NCBI GenBank assembly: GCA_032358165.1
Contig: JAALGY010000042.1
Location: 806,001-870,000 of the forward strand
Source of the DNA: Diplosphaera chodatii
Lineage: Eukaryota; Chlorophyta; Trebouxiophyceae; Prasiolales; Stichococcaceae
Reading direction: 5' to 3'
Length of the DNA stretch: 64,000 nucleotides
Below, in pieces: positions 30,770-41,271 of this stretch (the first letter of the stretch is position 1; each line of letters opens with the position of its first letter). The translations under genes were made by a program, and so were the position numbers. Under the pieces are notes generated by a model that saw only the letters and a list, made by a program, of their open reading frames with translations, had not been told where the DNA came from and searched no databases.

Positions 30770-32380
30770 GGCTGCGGCGGCATCTGCCTCCTCTGCCCCT
30801 TCCTTCTCATCCGTTTCCACTGCCTCCTCTGCTGGCTCCTTCTCCTCTGCCTCCACCGCCTTCCTGCCCCGCTTCGCCGCAGGCTTCCTGGCAGCCGGCT
30901 TCTTGGCAGCTGGCTGCTTTGCTGCTGACTTTGTCGCCGGTTTCGTGTCTCCATCGCCTGCATTCCCTGCTGTGGCATCGCCGCGCTGCTTTGCAGCAGG
31001 CTTCTTTGCGGCCGGCTTCTTGGCAGCTCTCTGCTTTCCAGCTGGCTTTGCTGCTGGTGCAGCGTCATCGTCGCCTGCATCTTCTGCTGCGGCGGCATCG
31101 CCCTGCTTGACATCAGGCTCCTCTGCAGCCGGCTGCTTGGCAGCTGGCGTGGCTGCTTCTTTGCTGTCTTCAGCGGCTGTGTCCACTGCTTCGCCCTTTG
31201 CTTCCTTCTTCTGCCGCTTCCGCGGTGGCGGCTTCTCATCTGGATCCTTTGGCGCTGGAGCCTTGGCCTTGAGGCCAGCAGCTGCTTTCTTGCCGACCTG
31301 AGCCAGCATGATGTACAGAGTAAGCAGTGAGCTCCTCAAGATCATAACTATGCATGCAGTAGACAGGTGTAACAGAAAAAAGCTGCACCTTGAAAGCGGT
31401 GCAGAACTCCTCGATCTGGTTGCTGTCCAGGGCATTCACCCCCTGGTAGGCAACAGCAGTTTCGTGGTTGTCTGTGGGTGGATGTACACCTTCATGATTG
31501 TTCGTGTGGCGATATGTGCGAATGAAACAAGCACCTGCAGGTTGACTGGGTCCCAGTCTCCAGCCGCCTCAAACACAGGTGGCAGCAATTCCGCAGCAGC
31601 TGCAAGCGTCAGGAAAACCTGCACAGGAGAAAACCACGGCCAGTCTGCATGTCGTCCTCATGTCATCAGTGCCTCGCCGCATGACATGCTGACGTCGCAA
31701 CTGGTACAGCGTGAGGAGCGTGCAGCGGTACAGTGCATACCTTCTTCTTGTCGCCAACATGCCCCATAAATCGCACCTCGCCCTGCACAGAGGCAAGTGT
31801 CTTTGCAACAGGACAAGCATGTACAAGCACAAGGAACACTTCAATGCATCAGTGGGTGGCAGCAAGCGCATTGCAGTTGGACCAGCAGCCGGACCTTCTC
31901 AAACTTATGCCGAGTCTGCCTGCAGATGCCGCTGTTGGCCTTGGTGCACTCCTCCACACGGCAGCCATCCAAGAATGGCTGCACTGCTGCATAGATGTTG
32001 GTGATCCTGCGCAACGGTGATCGTGTAGGACTAACCAGACAGCAGGCTTACATACTGTGCATGGCGAGGACAACATCACGCGGGAACAGGCAGACACGCA
32101 GTCTTACTGTACCTGCCGCCAAGATATGCCTCACACACCACCCTGGGATCGCCTGCGTCATGCATGCGTTGTTCACTTAGCATTTGCATCCTTTTGCGTG
32201 TGCTTCACTTTTTGCCTGACCGTAGTAAGTGAGCGCTGCTGCTGCATGTCGCGTCGCACCCTTGGGGATTTTCTCATTGGTGATCCTACAGGTACTCCGG
32301 CCGCTAGGGGATATCTCGAGCTTGATGGGCGGCTGAGTGCTCTCTTCCTTCGGCTCCACGCCCACACGAGGGTCAGGCAT
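30728..32380 (-). CDS. PARP-type zinc-finger-like protein with Lys/Ala-rich tail
   Basis: Seven exons close in phase: 32380-32260, 32112-32056, 31986-31895, 31782-31741, 31618-31535, 31442-31389 and 31297-30728, giving 339 residues. ATG 32378-32380 follows an in-frame stop. The first part has SPSGRSTCRITNEKIPKG, the signature of a zf-PARP finger. The middle has CRVEECTKANSGICRQT, HKFEKGEVRFMGHVGD, LLPPVFEAAGDWDP and GVNALDSNQIEEFCTAFK, resembling the second half of such fingers. The canonical His-x2-Cys pair is not clear, so metal binding is uncertain. The last exon encodes a histone-H1-like tail with AAKKPAA-type repeats, a PPRKRQKK nuclear signal and an acidic end. The fold is known for binding DNA breaks, so a chromatin role is inferred. 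The stop at 30728-30730 lies two codons after a possible donor (AAG|GTGCAC). Using that donor would join the protein in phase 0 to the WDR76-like exons downstream. Confidence 0.85.
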
Positions 32381-33464
32381 GACTTCTGAGTTCCAATCAG
32401 CTTCCGAGGGTCAGCGTGCAGAGGCTAACATGCATGCTCTGTTGGACGTCGGTCCTGACTCTCTTGTCGATTGTCAATTAAATGACACTTGGCGGGTTAC
32501 AGGCATGTTCTGATGTGAGGCAACACAAGCCTTGGCAGTGATGAAGGTTGGCAAGCACAGCATGCCCAGCACGGCATGCCAGGCGGTAGTCATGCCACGA
32601 CATGCTGATGCAGTTTGACATATCGAGGCTGTCTGTGGAAACAAACTGCCCCTTTTCACGCAAGTTGCACACTGCAGATGGCAGTGTACAAAGCTGCCGC
32701 TCAACGCTGGCAGGCCCGCTGCTAAGTGGACGCAGCAGCTGCAGCAAGCGGTGTTGGAGGCACCAGCAGATGCTGCATCACCGCAGCAAGCTGCCAGAGC
32801 ATTTGCCACTGGGAAAAGCGTGTAGGCTCGCTGCACGGCGGGGGCCCGCAGGACTCGCTACAGGGATGGCCGCAGGTCTTGTTCCGCTTCCGGTCTTGGC
32901 CAGAGGCGGGTTTGGAGCGGTATGGCTACAGGACTCGCTGCAGGACTGGCCACTGGACTCGCTTCGGTACAGGGTTGGCCACAGGCAGGTTTGGCATGGC
33001 TCGGAGGCAGGGGTGAGGCCACAAGGTCCGCAGTGGAACTGTGCCCTGTCAGTAATGTCAACACTGTTGAGGCATTGCAAAACCACTGTCTGCTGCACAT
33101 CTGGCATAACAGGCACCCCAAATCAGCTCAACTACTGCCGCCTAGTCTCTGCGGCAACAAACCTACCACGTGACACAGCATCAGCATGAGACGCTGCAAT
33201 ACCTGCATGGCGCCTGTATCGGGCTGTTCTGCAGGGCGCTGTGGAGCGTGGCCGAGGGTCGCTTTGGACATCTCGAGAGAGCAGCTGAATGCCCTTGCAT
33301 ACGCCCTTCCACATCTGGTCCCATGTGTGCAACCTGAACATGCCAAATCACCAGTAAGTATCACATGGTAGGGCCTTCAACAAGGTAAGCAGTCACACTC
33401 AGTCAGCTGTGCCCGCACCAGGTCGCACCAGTGGGAGCAAGGATGCTCACGTTCTGGCCCCGGC
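32381..33464. other. intergenic region with a degenerate repeat
   Basis: It separates two minus-strand genes and should include the PARP-finger promoter and the SR-gene 3' flank. No exon was recognised. The only structured element is the repeat at 32850-32994. Confidence 0.5.
32850..32994. repeat. degenerate tandem repeat of GGACTCGCT and GGCNGGTTTGG words
   Basis: GGACTCGCT occurs at about 32850, 32931 and 32955. GAGGCGGGTTTGG near 32903 and CAGGCAGGTTTGG near 32982 repeat with similar spacing, interleaved with TTGGCCA. This looks like two to three decayed copies of a unit of about 80 bases. No coding role is evident. Confidence 0.5.
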
Positions 33465-35499
33465 TCAGCGGACATGACGGGCACGCTCGACCAGCAGGCG
33501 GCGGCCGTTCCACTCCGCACCATTCAGCGCCTTGATTGCCTGTCATGTCAGAGGGGCGACTTGGGGACTGCAAAAGCCTGCGTACATCAGCGTGGAAGTC
33601 CCAGCCTCCGGCAAGATGATGCAGACATCGAGCAGCATGCCCTTGCTTTGACAGCAGCAGAGCAGCATCAGGGGTGGCTGCACTGCTCGACAGTATGATG
33701 ATACCATGCATCAGCACAGGTGCCAGGCACACGATGCACTGCTGGGCACAGCAACTGTGACTGTTGCTGGCACACTCGGTCTTTAGCTTGCACCAAAATA
33801 TCAGTTTGTCATCCCAGGTACTCACGTCGTCAACCTCGTCATCATGGTCCAGCGCCACGAAGCCAAAGCCACGGGACTCGCCGGTCGCGGGGTTGCGCAC
33901 CACGCGTGCCTCCTTCACCTTGCCGAACTCGTCGAACTTGTGCTCCAGCTCCTGAGAGCAAGGCATGCTGCAGTGGTGACCGCAGGCTTTGCAGGCTTCA
34001 TCACATCGAATGCAGTCGAGTCACAGAGGCGCTAGTGCACACGGTCTGCACAGCAATAGCAGCTGCACATGTGCCTGCAGAAGGTGTCTTCTTTGCCCTC
34101 ACCCGCTCAGTGCAGATGAAGTTGAGGCCGGCAACGAACATGTGCAGGCCGGTGGCCGGGGGAGTGGCGCGGCGGCCCATGCCGCGCGGCGGCGAGCGCC
34201 CACGGCTGTCGAAGCCGCCGCCGTAGCGAGCAGGGGGCGGGCGGCCGTACCCAGAGTCCCGGTCCCTGTAGCTGTCCCTGGCCGGCACCAGCACAGTTTG
34301 ACAGTCTGTCTGTGCTAGGCCCAGCAGATAGCCATTGGGTTTGGTTCGTGCTGATAAAGATGATAACAACACTGCCTTCACATGCCTCTCCACACCCAGA
34401 TGCATCCAGGTACAGCCATGTGTTACCTGCGGTCGCGCGGCGACCGCGAGCGGCGGCGGTAGGGGCTCGGGGAACGACGGCGGTAGGGACTGGGCGAGCG
34501 GCGGCGGCGGGAGTCCCGATCCCGGCTCCTGGACCGGCTGTAGCTCCTCCTGCGCCTGCGACAGAAGTGCACAGCACATGAGCCTACGCAGGCACACTGT
34601 GGTGCCTCGCGATTTTCAGGGTGTGACACATCTGCTGTGCCCAGCTAGCAGGTATACACCCTGTCCGATCCCTGTGCTCCCCGAAGATGCGAAGAACTCT
34701 TGTGCATCAAGCAGGTACCTACCTGGGTGGTGTGCTGGACCGGCGGCGGTACCTGCATCCGGGTGTCACAGTGCAGGTACATCAGAGGTGTTGATACTCG
34801 GCCAGTTGAGGGAAGGGGCTGCCATAAATGCACAGCAAGGCGCCTATCCCGAGACCTGCATGGGCTGCGCTGCTAGTGGGCTGCAGTGCTGGCGTGCTGA
34901 ACATGTCAAGGCATTCACCTGCGTGGGGTGACAGACCGCCTGCGCCTGTGGACCATTCAATCCACAACAGCGACATACTCAGGCCTGTGAACTCGGTCTA
35001 TGAAACACTGGAGGTTTATAGAGCATCTTGACCGGTCCAGCCATACCACAGCCGTCATGGAGAGACACGCGCACCTGTCATAGGGCGAGAGCGAGCGAGA
35101 AGTATAGCGGCCCCTGCCAAAGAGTTTACGGGTTTCAGCTAAGTGTGGAACACAGAGAAGATGTACTGCAACCCTGTCCAGGCTGATCTGCTGCGTTGGC
35201 TGCTATGGAGGGCGCTGGCCGCGGCGGCAGAGTGCAGGCATGGTGCCAACCCGCACCAGAACTGATACCCAGCGCCGTACCCGAACCCCGTACGACCGTG
35301 CTACTGCTCACCTAGGGGGTGTGCTGCTGCGGCGGCGGCGGACGGGCGTCCTAGAGCGGCTCCTGGAGCGGGGCACAGGCGACACGGACTTGTCGGCAGG
35401 GGAGTCAGACCGGCCCCGCGGCGGCGGGGAGTCGCGGCGCGGGCTGACCGATCTGGCGGGCGAGGCGTCCCGGCCGTTCCGAGGTGGTGACGCGCTCAT
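33465..35499 (-). CDS. Tra2/SR45a-like SR splicing factor (RS domain plus RRM)
   Basis: Exons close in phase: 35499-35312, an optional 34752-34723, 34555-34427, 34277-34103, 33951-33826 and 33539-33465 (TGA); 240 residues with the optional exon, 230 without. The N-terminal half is an RS domain (MSASPPRNG, SRSRSRTPVRRRR, SYSRSRSRDRDSRRRRSPSP). A Gly/Arg linker is followed by an RRM: MFVAGLNF (RNP2), ELEHKFDEFGKVKEARVV, ESRGFGFVAL (RNP1) and AIKALNGAEWNGRRLLVERA. This matches transformer-2/SR45a-type activators, which bind purine-rich exonic enhancers and are controlled by SR kinases in the nucleus. The usual second RS domain after the RRM is absent, since the protein stops six residues after the last beta strand. 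The 30-base optional exon encodes a near copy of the end of exon 1 and keeps the frame. Confidence 0.9.
34723..34752 (-). other. candidate 30-base cassette microexon in the SR gene
   Basis: Flanked by GATGCAG and GTAGGT, it is phase 2 on both sides and encodes YRRRSSTPPR, echoing RRRRSSTPPR at the end of exon 1. Inclusion or skipping both preserve the frame. It is not supported by transcript data here. Confidence 0.6.
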
Positions 35500-35934
35500 C
35501 GTGCAGCGTTTGCTGCGTCCTTCCCACAATCAACCCAGGATCACTTGCAAAGGCTACACGCAGCTGCGGTCCGCCTGCAGCGGCCTGAGGCGGCAAAACC
35601 GGTCCAGATCAGCGGAGCGCTTCTGTTTGGGGTCGGTGCCGAGGCTGAATTGCTCACGGTCAGCAGCGAGCATCAATGAGCAGTGCAATTCCTGCACCCC
35701 CTGCCCGATGTGTTGGGAACCGCAGCAGAGGAAGGAACATGGGCAGACGGTCTCACTGCCCTCCGTCATTATGCTCACAATTCTGGTTGGCTGTTGATGA
35801 TTCACCTGTGTATATACGCATCCATCAGCGGAAGTTTGAGCCGGCAGCGCACACGGCCAATGTATCAGGGAAGCGCAGTGTCCACAGTGTAGTGACTTTC
35901 AGAGGCTACTGGTGAACCGGTCGTGTCTGTCGAC
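35500..35934. promoter_or_regulatory. bidirectional promoter region, SR gene and metaxin
   Basis: The two start codons face away from each other 435 bases apart, so both 5' untranslated regions and promoters must share this interval. No TATA element or obvious shared motif was identified. Confidence 0.6.
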
Positions 35935-38019
35935 ATGTCATCTTTGACGCTATATCAGCATCACGGCGTGTGGGGCCTGCCATCTCTTTCGCCAGCGGAC
36001 ACCCAAGTGCAGGTGCGGCTGCACCCATGACGCATCTATGCGGAATCATCGCCAGATGTAAATTTGTGCTGATGTCGGTTATCTCGTGTCTGCAGACATA
36101 TCTGCAGCTGGCTGGCGTAGAGCATCAGGTTGAGGAATTGGGAACGGCAGCACAGTCACCCACAGGTGCAGCGATGATGCGATGACATGCTGCACTTAGC
36201 CTGTGGCTGAGGATGATAAGAGGACGGATACTTGAACGTGCCAGAAAAATGCTCGTATTGCATGTGTAAACATACAGTATGGCTGTCGCTATTCTGTGCA
36301 GCAGCCAACCCTGGCAGTAAGGCTGGGATGCGGATCATTTGGATGCTCATGGGCGGCCTTGACCCACGTACTTCAACATGTGCAACACACAGAGCAGCTG
36401 CCGGCCCTGGAGCACGGCGCGCAGCTGCCGGGCGGGGAGGACGGCGCTGAGGTGCCCGCCTCCGAGTATGAGGCCGCCCGCGTGCTGCTGCGGTACCTGA
36501 AGGACCGGGTGCGGGACCTGGACCGCGATCTGCCCCCTGTTGCCCAGTCCGAGGTGCGGCGCTGTTATCCTCTGACTCGTTTGGGACAAGGATGCAGCAC
36601 TGCATGATGACCCGCCTTCCTTCGAGGTTGTGGCACGTTTGTGGCAACCATTCAACATTGGGTTGCTCGTAATTCATACTTGCCAGCAAAGCATATTGGT
36701 CCAGCACACGGTCGCAGATGGTTGTCTCGCATTGCAGGTGCTTGCGCTCACTTCATTGGTTCAGTGCCAGCTGGAGGCTGCGAGCATCTATACCACCTGG
36801 CTGGAGGGCACCAGCTACAGCCAGTACACAAAGGTACCAGCACACCTGCAAGCGTGGGCAGCAGCGCAGGCAGCTCATGTGGCGCTGCAGCACACGCGGA
36901 TGCTTGGTCAACAATTACTTTGTCCATGCTAACACACAGGCAGCACATGGGGGATCCTTGCCGTTCCCAATGAACCACTGGGTGCCGTGGCGGACGCGCC
37001 AAGGTGTGGCTGAGCACTTCAGGGCCCATACAGCACAACAGGTGGGGACGAGGCATGTATCGTGGTCGTGAAGTGACTGGTTGCAGTAGTGCTGCTGCTC
37101 TGCATGTTAACACTTGGCACATGGACACCCTGTGTTGTTTTGCAGATCTACGATGGGGCCAAGCAGGCTTACTCTAGCCTGGCGCAGCAGATGGAGAAGC
37201 ACAACAGGTGCGCAGTGTGCCTGCTCAAAAACTTACTGCAAATTGCATGTGACAGACACAATCCCCTAAGCAAATGTGTTGCACTCTCGCACCATGTCTT
37301 CACAATGTGGTGGCTGCAGCAGCGACAGCGTGAAGTTCTTCTTTGGAGACAAGCCCAGCAGCGTGGATGTTGTGCTGTATCCGCACCTGCTGTACCACCA
37401 CCGCTCGCCAGTCGCCGCACCTGAGCTGCGCAAGGCGGTATGCAGCGGCATATGTTTAGACATGCTAGCAGCTTCGCGGTTGCCGCTGCTGTCAATGCCG
37501 TGTATGATATCAGCAGCATCCAGATGAAAGCTGTGGATGGATGCGGCTCTCGTTCATGGCCAGCATGCGCTTGGTCGCAATCTGTACTTGCTGGGCTGCT
37601 GCAGGTGCAAGAGCACCCTTTGCTAGTGAAGTACATCGATTCGGTGGCGGCGGCTACACGCACAACGGTGCCAAAGCGTCCGCCACGTGCCCGCGGCGGC
37701 TGGGATCGCCCCGCAGAAGCAAACTCTGCCAGGTAGGTCATGGCCCCAGTTTGTGAGCACGCTGGAAATTGAAGAAACGGTTTTGCTGCTGCGAATGCGC
37801 TCGTCTCTCTTCACAGGAGCTTCTGTGTGCCTCCGCCCAACCTGTGTTCAGGTGCGCTTGGTGGTTTACAGGCAAGAAACTGCGTCGGAGCGCAAGTTGA
37901 AGCAGAGCGGGCAGGTGTGGCTGGCGGCGGCAGGTGCTGCGGTCGTGGCGTACGTCACCCTGAGCGGGCAGCTGGCGAGCAGCGAATACGAGTTCGAGGA
38001 TGACGACGACGAAGAGTAG
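35935..38019 (+). CDS. MTX: metaxin, mitochondrial outer-membrane protein-import component
   Basis: Nine exons close exactly: 35935-36012, 36096-36165, 36393-36553, 36738-36833, 36940-37041, 37146-37207, 37320-37437, 37605-37732 and 37872-38019, giving 320 residues (plant metaxin is about 315). The N-terminus MSSLTLYQHHGVWGLPSLSP and the following TYLQLAGVEHQVEE form the thioredoxin-like GST_N half. EQLPALEHGAQLPG is the cis-Pro region. PFPMNHWVPW and FFFGDKPSSVDVVLYPHLLY are classic metaxin/SAM37 motifs of the GST_C half. The C-terminus has a hydrophobic segment (VWLAAAGAAVVAYVTLSGQL) followed by an acidic tail, consistent with a tail anchor. It should act in the SAM/TOB complex that inserts beta-barrel proteins. 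A decoy acceptor at 37816 would break the frame, so the later acceptor at 37871 was chosen. Confidence 0.93.
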
Positions 38020-38582
38020 CCGGCCAGGTGGCAGTGGTTGCAGCGTACTGGGTAGCGGTTGCCACAAGGGACACATCCTGCCGTGAATAATGCACGTCAC
38101 CGCCTCCTGTCCGACCACTGTGCGATGTTGCTGCTGAAGCGTGCACACATTCTTCTAACAAGCACGAAGCGCATGGCAACATGGGTCAGATACTCTCTCT
38201 CACGCTCTTGTTAAGCACTGGAGTGCTGCAGATTGCCAGCCATGCACAGCAACTTCCCTGGCAACTCTGGCAACTGCTTCCAGACCACGTAAGCATTTGC
38301 TAGCCTGCTTCACTGTGGCGTTTCGCCTCTGGTTGTCAATCTGAAACCTTCTTCATGCAGTGCTTTGAGGTACGTAAAAGTGGAGCTCAGCTACTGTCGT
38401 GAGGCCTGATAGACCGCGGCGCTTGGCGCAAGTTAGACACCGGAGCAATTGCTTGGAGGTTTCCTTGGACAAGCGTAGTGTACCACTGCGACGCTGTCTG
38501 ACGTGCGAGCAAGGAGCAGCGTCGTTAGTGAAACTAGCTTTTGGAGGCCTGTTGGTGGGCGGCTGCACAAGCTCTGCGAGGG
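38020..38582. other. intergenic region between metaxin and the next plus-strand gene
   Basis: The region should hold the metaxin 3' flank and the next gene's promoter. No coding signal was recognised. Confidence 0.5.
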
Positions 38583-40701
38583 ATGGCAGAGGCTGAGCAG
38601 CACCATGGGGAGGGAGCAGATGCAGCAGAGAGCCTTGCTGCGAATGATGCGCCTACAGACAGCCTTCTGCAGGTGCAAACTGACAACCGTGCGAGATGAT
38701 TCTGCCAGATGGTGGTGCGTCTGCTGCTGGGGTGCATAGGGTGCGCTGTGCATGTACCTACATGTCCACCCTTGTGTTCTGCTTCGCAGCTTCTGCTGAT
38801 GCAGCGTACGGATGGCGACACAGGCGTCAGGTGCGCTTGAACCCTCGTGTTCAGCCGTATTCAGTACCGAGAGGGCAAACACTTGACTGCCCGTGCCAGT
38901 CTGGCAAGATTGACGTATATCACAGTGTTTGCATGGTCTTGGTACATACCGTCTCAAACTCCTCCGGTGCATGCAGGCTCACATTCCACAAAGACCTGGC
39001 CAATCAGGTCAGTGGTCACACTTATATGGCAGGACCCTGCTTCGCAAACAACAACAACAAAAACATGCACCATGTTGCTTGCCACGGTGACAATATATTT
39101 ACAACTGTCCTGCGCCCTGTGCAGATCACGCTGCAGATGGCGCCGTACCATTTCTGCGGCCTGCGCGGCCACACAGCCCTGGCAGCGTACCTGCACTCAC
39201 GTGGGGTCAGCCCAGACCGCCCCTTTCAGATCGCGTCCTTCTCAGCGAATGGCGCCACAGACGGCAGCCCCTGGGCCAAGGCCATCGTCGTGTCACCCCA
39301 GGAGACAGCGCTGCTTGCAGGTGCGTTCGATGGTTGCTGCAGACCCTGCGATTGCACGGCCGCTTTGCGAAGAGGAAGACCATACAGCCAATGCCAGGTC
39401 AGGTCATAGCAGGCGGTACAACCGGTGAAACAGCCACTTTCCACCCTGCCGGCTCAGGCAATGAGGAGACAGCAGAGGTGCTGGCGCTGATTGAGGAGGG
39501 CGTGCCGCTGCACTGGTGCCGACACGTCCACGAGTACTTCCCAGACAGCTTCAGGCAGCAGGTGCGGTGGAAAGGCCAGTGGCGCCTTTGCAGGCAGACC
39601 ATCTTCAAGGACTGTCAGCCAGCCCAGTGACTTGCAGCTGCTTTGCCGATGCAAGATGTGCAGAGCAGATGCATACCCGATCTACACAAGAAAGTAGAAA
39701 GCGCCAGCCTGCTGAATGGCAGGTGCGGCCGCTGATGGACGCGCTGGTCAGCAGCCCCGGCTTCGCGGCACTGCCCGGCCCCGCACGCGTCACGGTCGTC
39801 GACACGCTGCTGGCCGACATGGCGCGCTCCATCGTCTGGCGCTGCGTCCCCAGGTGCGGAGGTTTTGGCGGCTGGTCGGCTCGGGTGCAACTGGCTGATC
39901 ACGTGCGGCAGACTGCGTGCCGTTTGGCACTCCAGTGGGCTGCATGCGCATGACTCGAGGCAAACAGACCCAGGAAGGCAGTGGGCTGATGCATCGTGTA
40001 GGGGTAGCACGGGCCTCAGTGCATCTAATGTATATCGTCTGCTGCCGTCATGCAGCGCCAGCGGCGTGTGGGGCGGCGCCCGGGAGGTGCCGGAGGGCGA
40101 GTCCGACCTGTGGGCGGTGGCGGAGCGGCTGCCGCTGCGGCAGGTACTGTGCCGTGGCCTCCCAAGCCGCTGGTTGTCAGGACGCATCTGCTGTTTGCCC
40201 CCCGCATCCTGCTGCAGATAATTGATGCAGCCATGTTTGACACTGCCAGCGTGGGCTCTATCACAACCGCGTGCTGGAAGCAACGATGCCGCAAAACCAT
40301 GGTTGCTGAACTGTGTTGTTGTCTGGCAGGGCGGCATTGGCGACGAGGGAGCACCCTCGGAGGACGAGGCGGAAGCAGATGATCTGCCTGCCTACCAGTT
40401 CCGCATGGGCCTAGGTAACTTGAAGGGTCCGATGACGTGCATTTGGCAGTCATCTGCGTATGTATAGTGCTGTGGTGTTGCACGTGCAGCTCCAGTGCAG
40501 CCTGGTGGTCAAAGGCGACTTCGTCTCACTGATCAGCAAGGGCTTTCCTGTGTGCTCCATGCAGCATCCATTCGGCAACGGCGCTACCTGCTGCGCATGC
40601 TGGGTCGTGTCAGCACAGGCGCAGCCGCTGTGCACGTGGCTCGCTCACTTGGTTGCTACAGTGTGCTTCCAAACGCTGGTGCGCACATGATGTGTGGATG
40701 A
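38583..40701 (+). CDS. unrecognised multi-exon algal protein
   Basis: Not recognised. Exons that fit in phase are 38583-38672 (ATG, MAEAEQHHGEGAD), 38790-38830, 38977-39007, one from 39125 with an uncertain end (about 39285 or later), one from 39343 to 39561, then 39723-39853, 40056-40143, 40330-40414 and 40490-40701 (TGA). Readable blocks include MAPYHFCGLRGHTALAAYL, GETATFHPAGSGNEETAEVL, VPLHWCRHVHEYFPDSFRQ, LPGPARVTVVDTLLADMARS and an acidic GDEGAPSEDEAEADD stretch before a basic C-terminus. There is no signal peptide or membrane helix, and no motif I can assign to an enzyme. It lies head to tail after metaxin and converges on the villin-headpiece gene. The chain of in-frame splice junctions argues that it is a real gene. 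The junction near 39290-39343 is the weakest part, because the nearest donor would leave a 22-base intron. Confidence 0.6.
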
Positions 40702-41271
40702 GCGTGACGCATGCTGTGCCAGCATGACAGCAAGCGCGCCGCCATCTGCCTGATGCGTGCACTTCACCTATCACAAAACACTGCAGAGACGTTCAAGTTG
40801 GGCCTGTTTGGCTTCAGGCTTGTTCCTTTCGGGCTTCCTGGCACCTGTTCCCGCTCTGTTAGTGTTGTCCAGCATCAAGCTACATCAGCTCAGCTCTCAT
40901 GGCAGCGGCAAATGACAGCATACCTAATTCGCATGACACTGTACAACAGGAAGTCGAAGATGGGCCTGTCGTCACTGACCAGGCATTTGGATTGTGCCTC
41001 TTCGCGCTCCTTCCTGTTTACTCGTACACAGCTTAGGTTGGTTGCTCAAGCTTTGCGACGCTGTGGTCACTTCGTCAGTGGTTTGTATCTTTGCAATCCA
41101 ATCTGTACCCCCATATAGCCCTCCTTCCTGAATCGAGCTGTCAGTCTGGCCAAGATAGGACGTGCTGCGGGCATCTCTCAGCCATACTGAATGCAATCTA
41201 CGGTATGCCCAACAACCTTGCGCTGATGTCCGGCTGGGTTGCCAAGGGTGCATTGCATCGAACAGCCTGCG
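40702..41271. other. convergent 3' flanks
   Basis: It lies between a plus-strand and a minus-strand gene that face each other. No coding block or repeat was recognised. Confidence 0.5.

Noticed and set aside
30543..31301. 252-codon plus-strand Ala/Ser/Phe-rich frame
   Set aside because: It is the antisense shadow of the Lys/Ala-rich tail exon of the PARP-finger protein.
37817..37851. Possible 35-base exon in metaxin after TCTTCACAG
   Set aside because: Including it breaks the frame into the conserved membrane-anchor exon; the acceptor at 37871 restores it.
39321..39342. 22-base intron in the orphan gene after metaxin
   Set aside because: It is too short to be a spliceosomal intron; a longer intron starting earlier is more likely.
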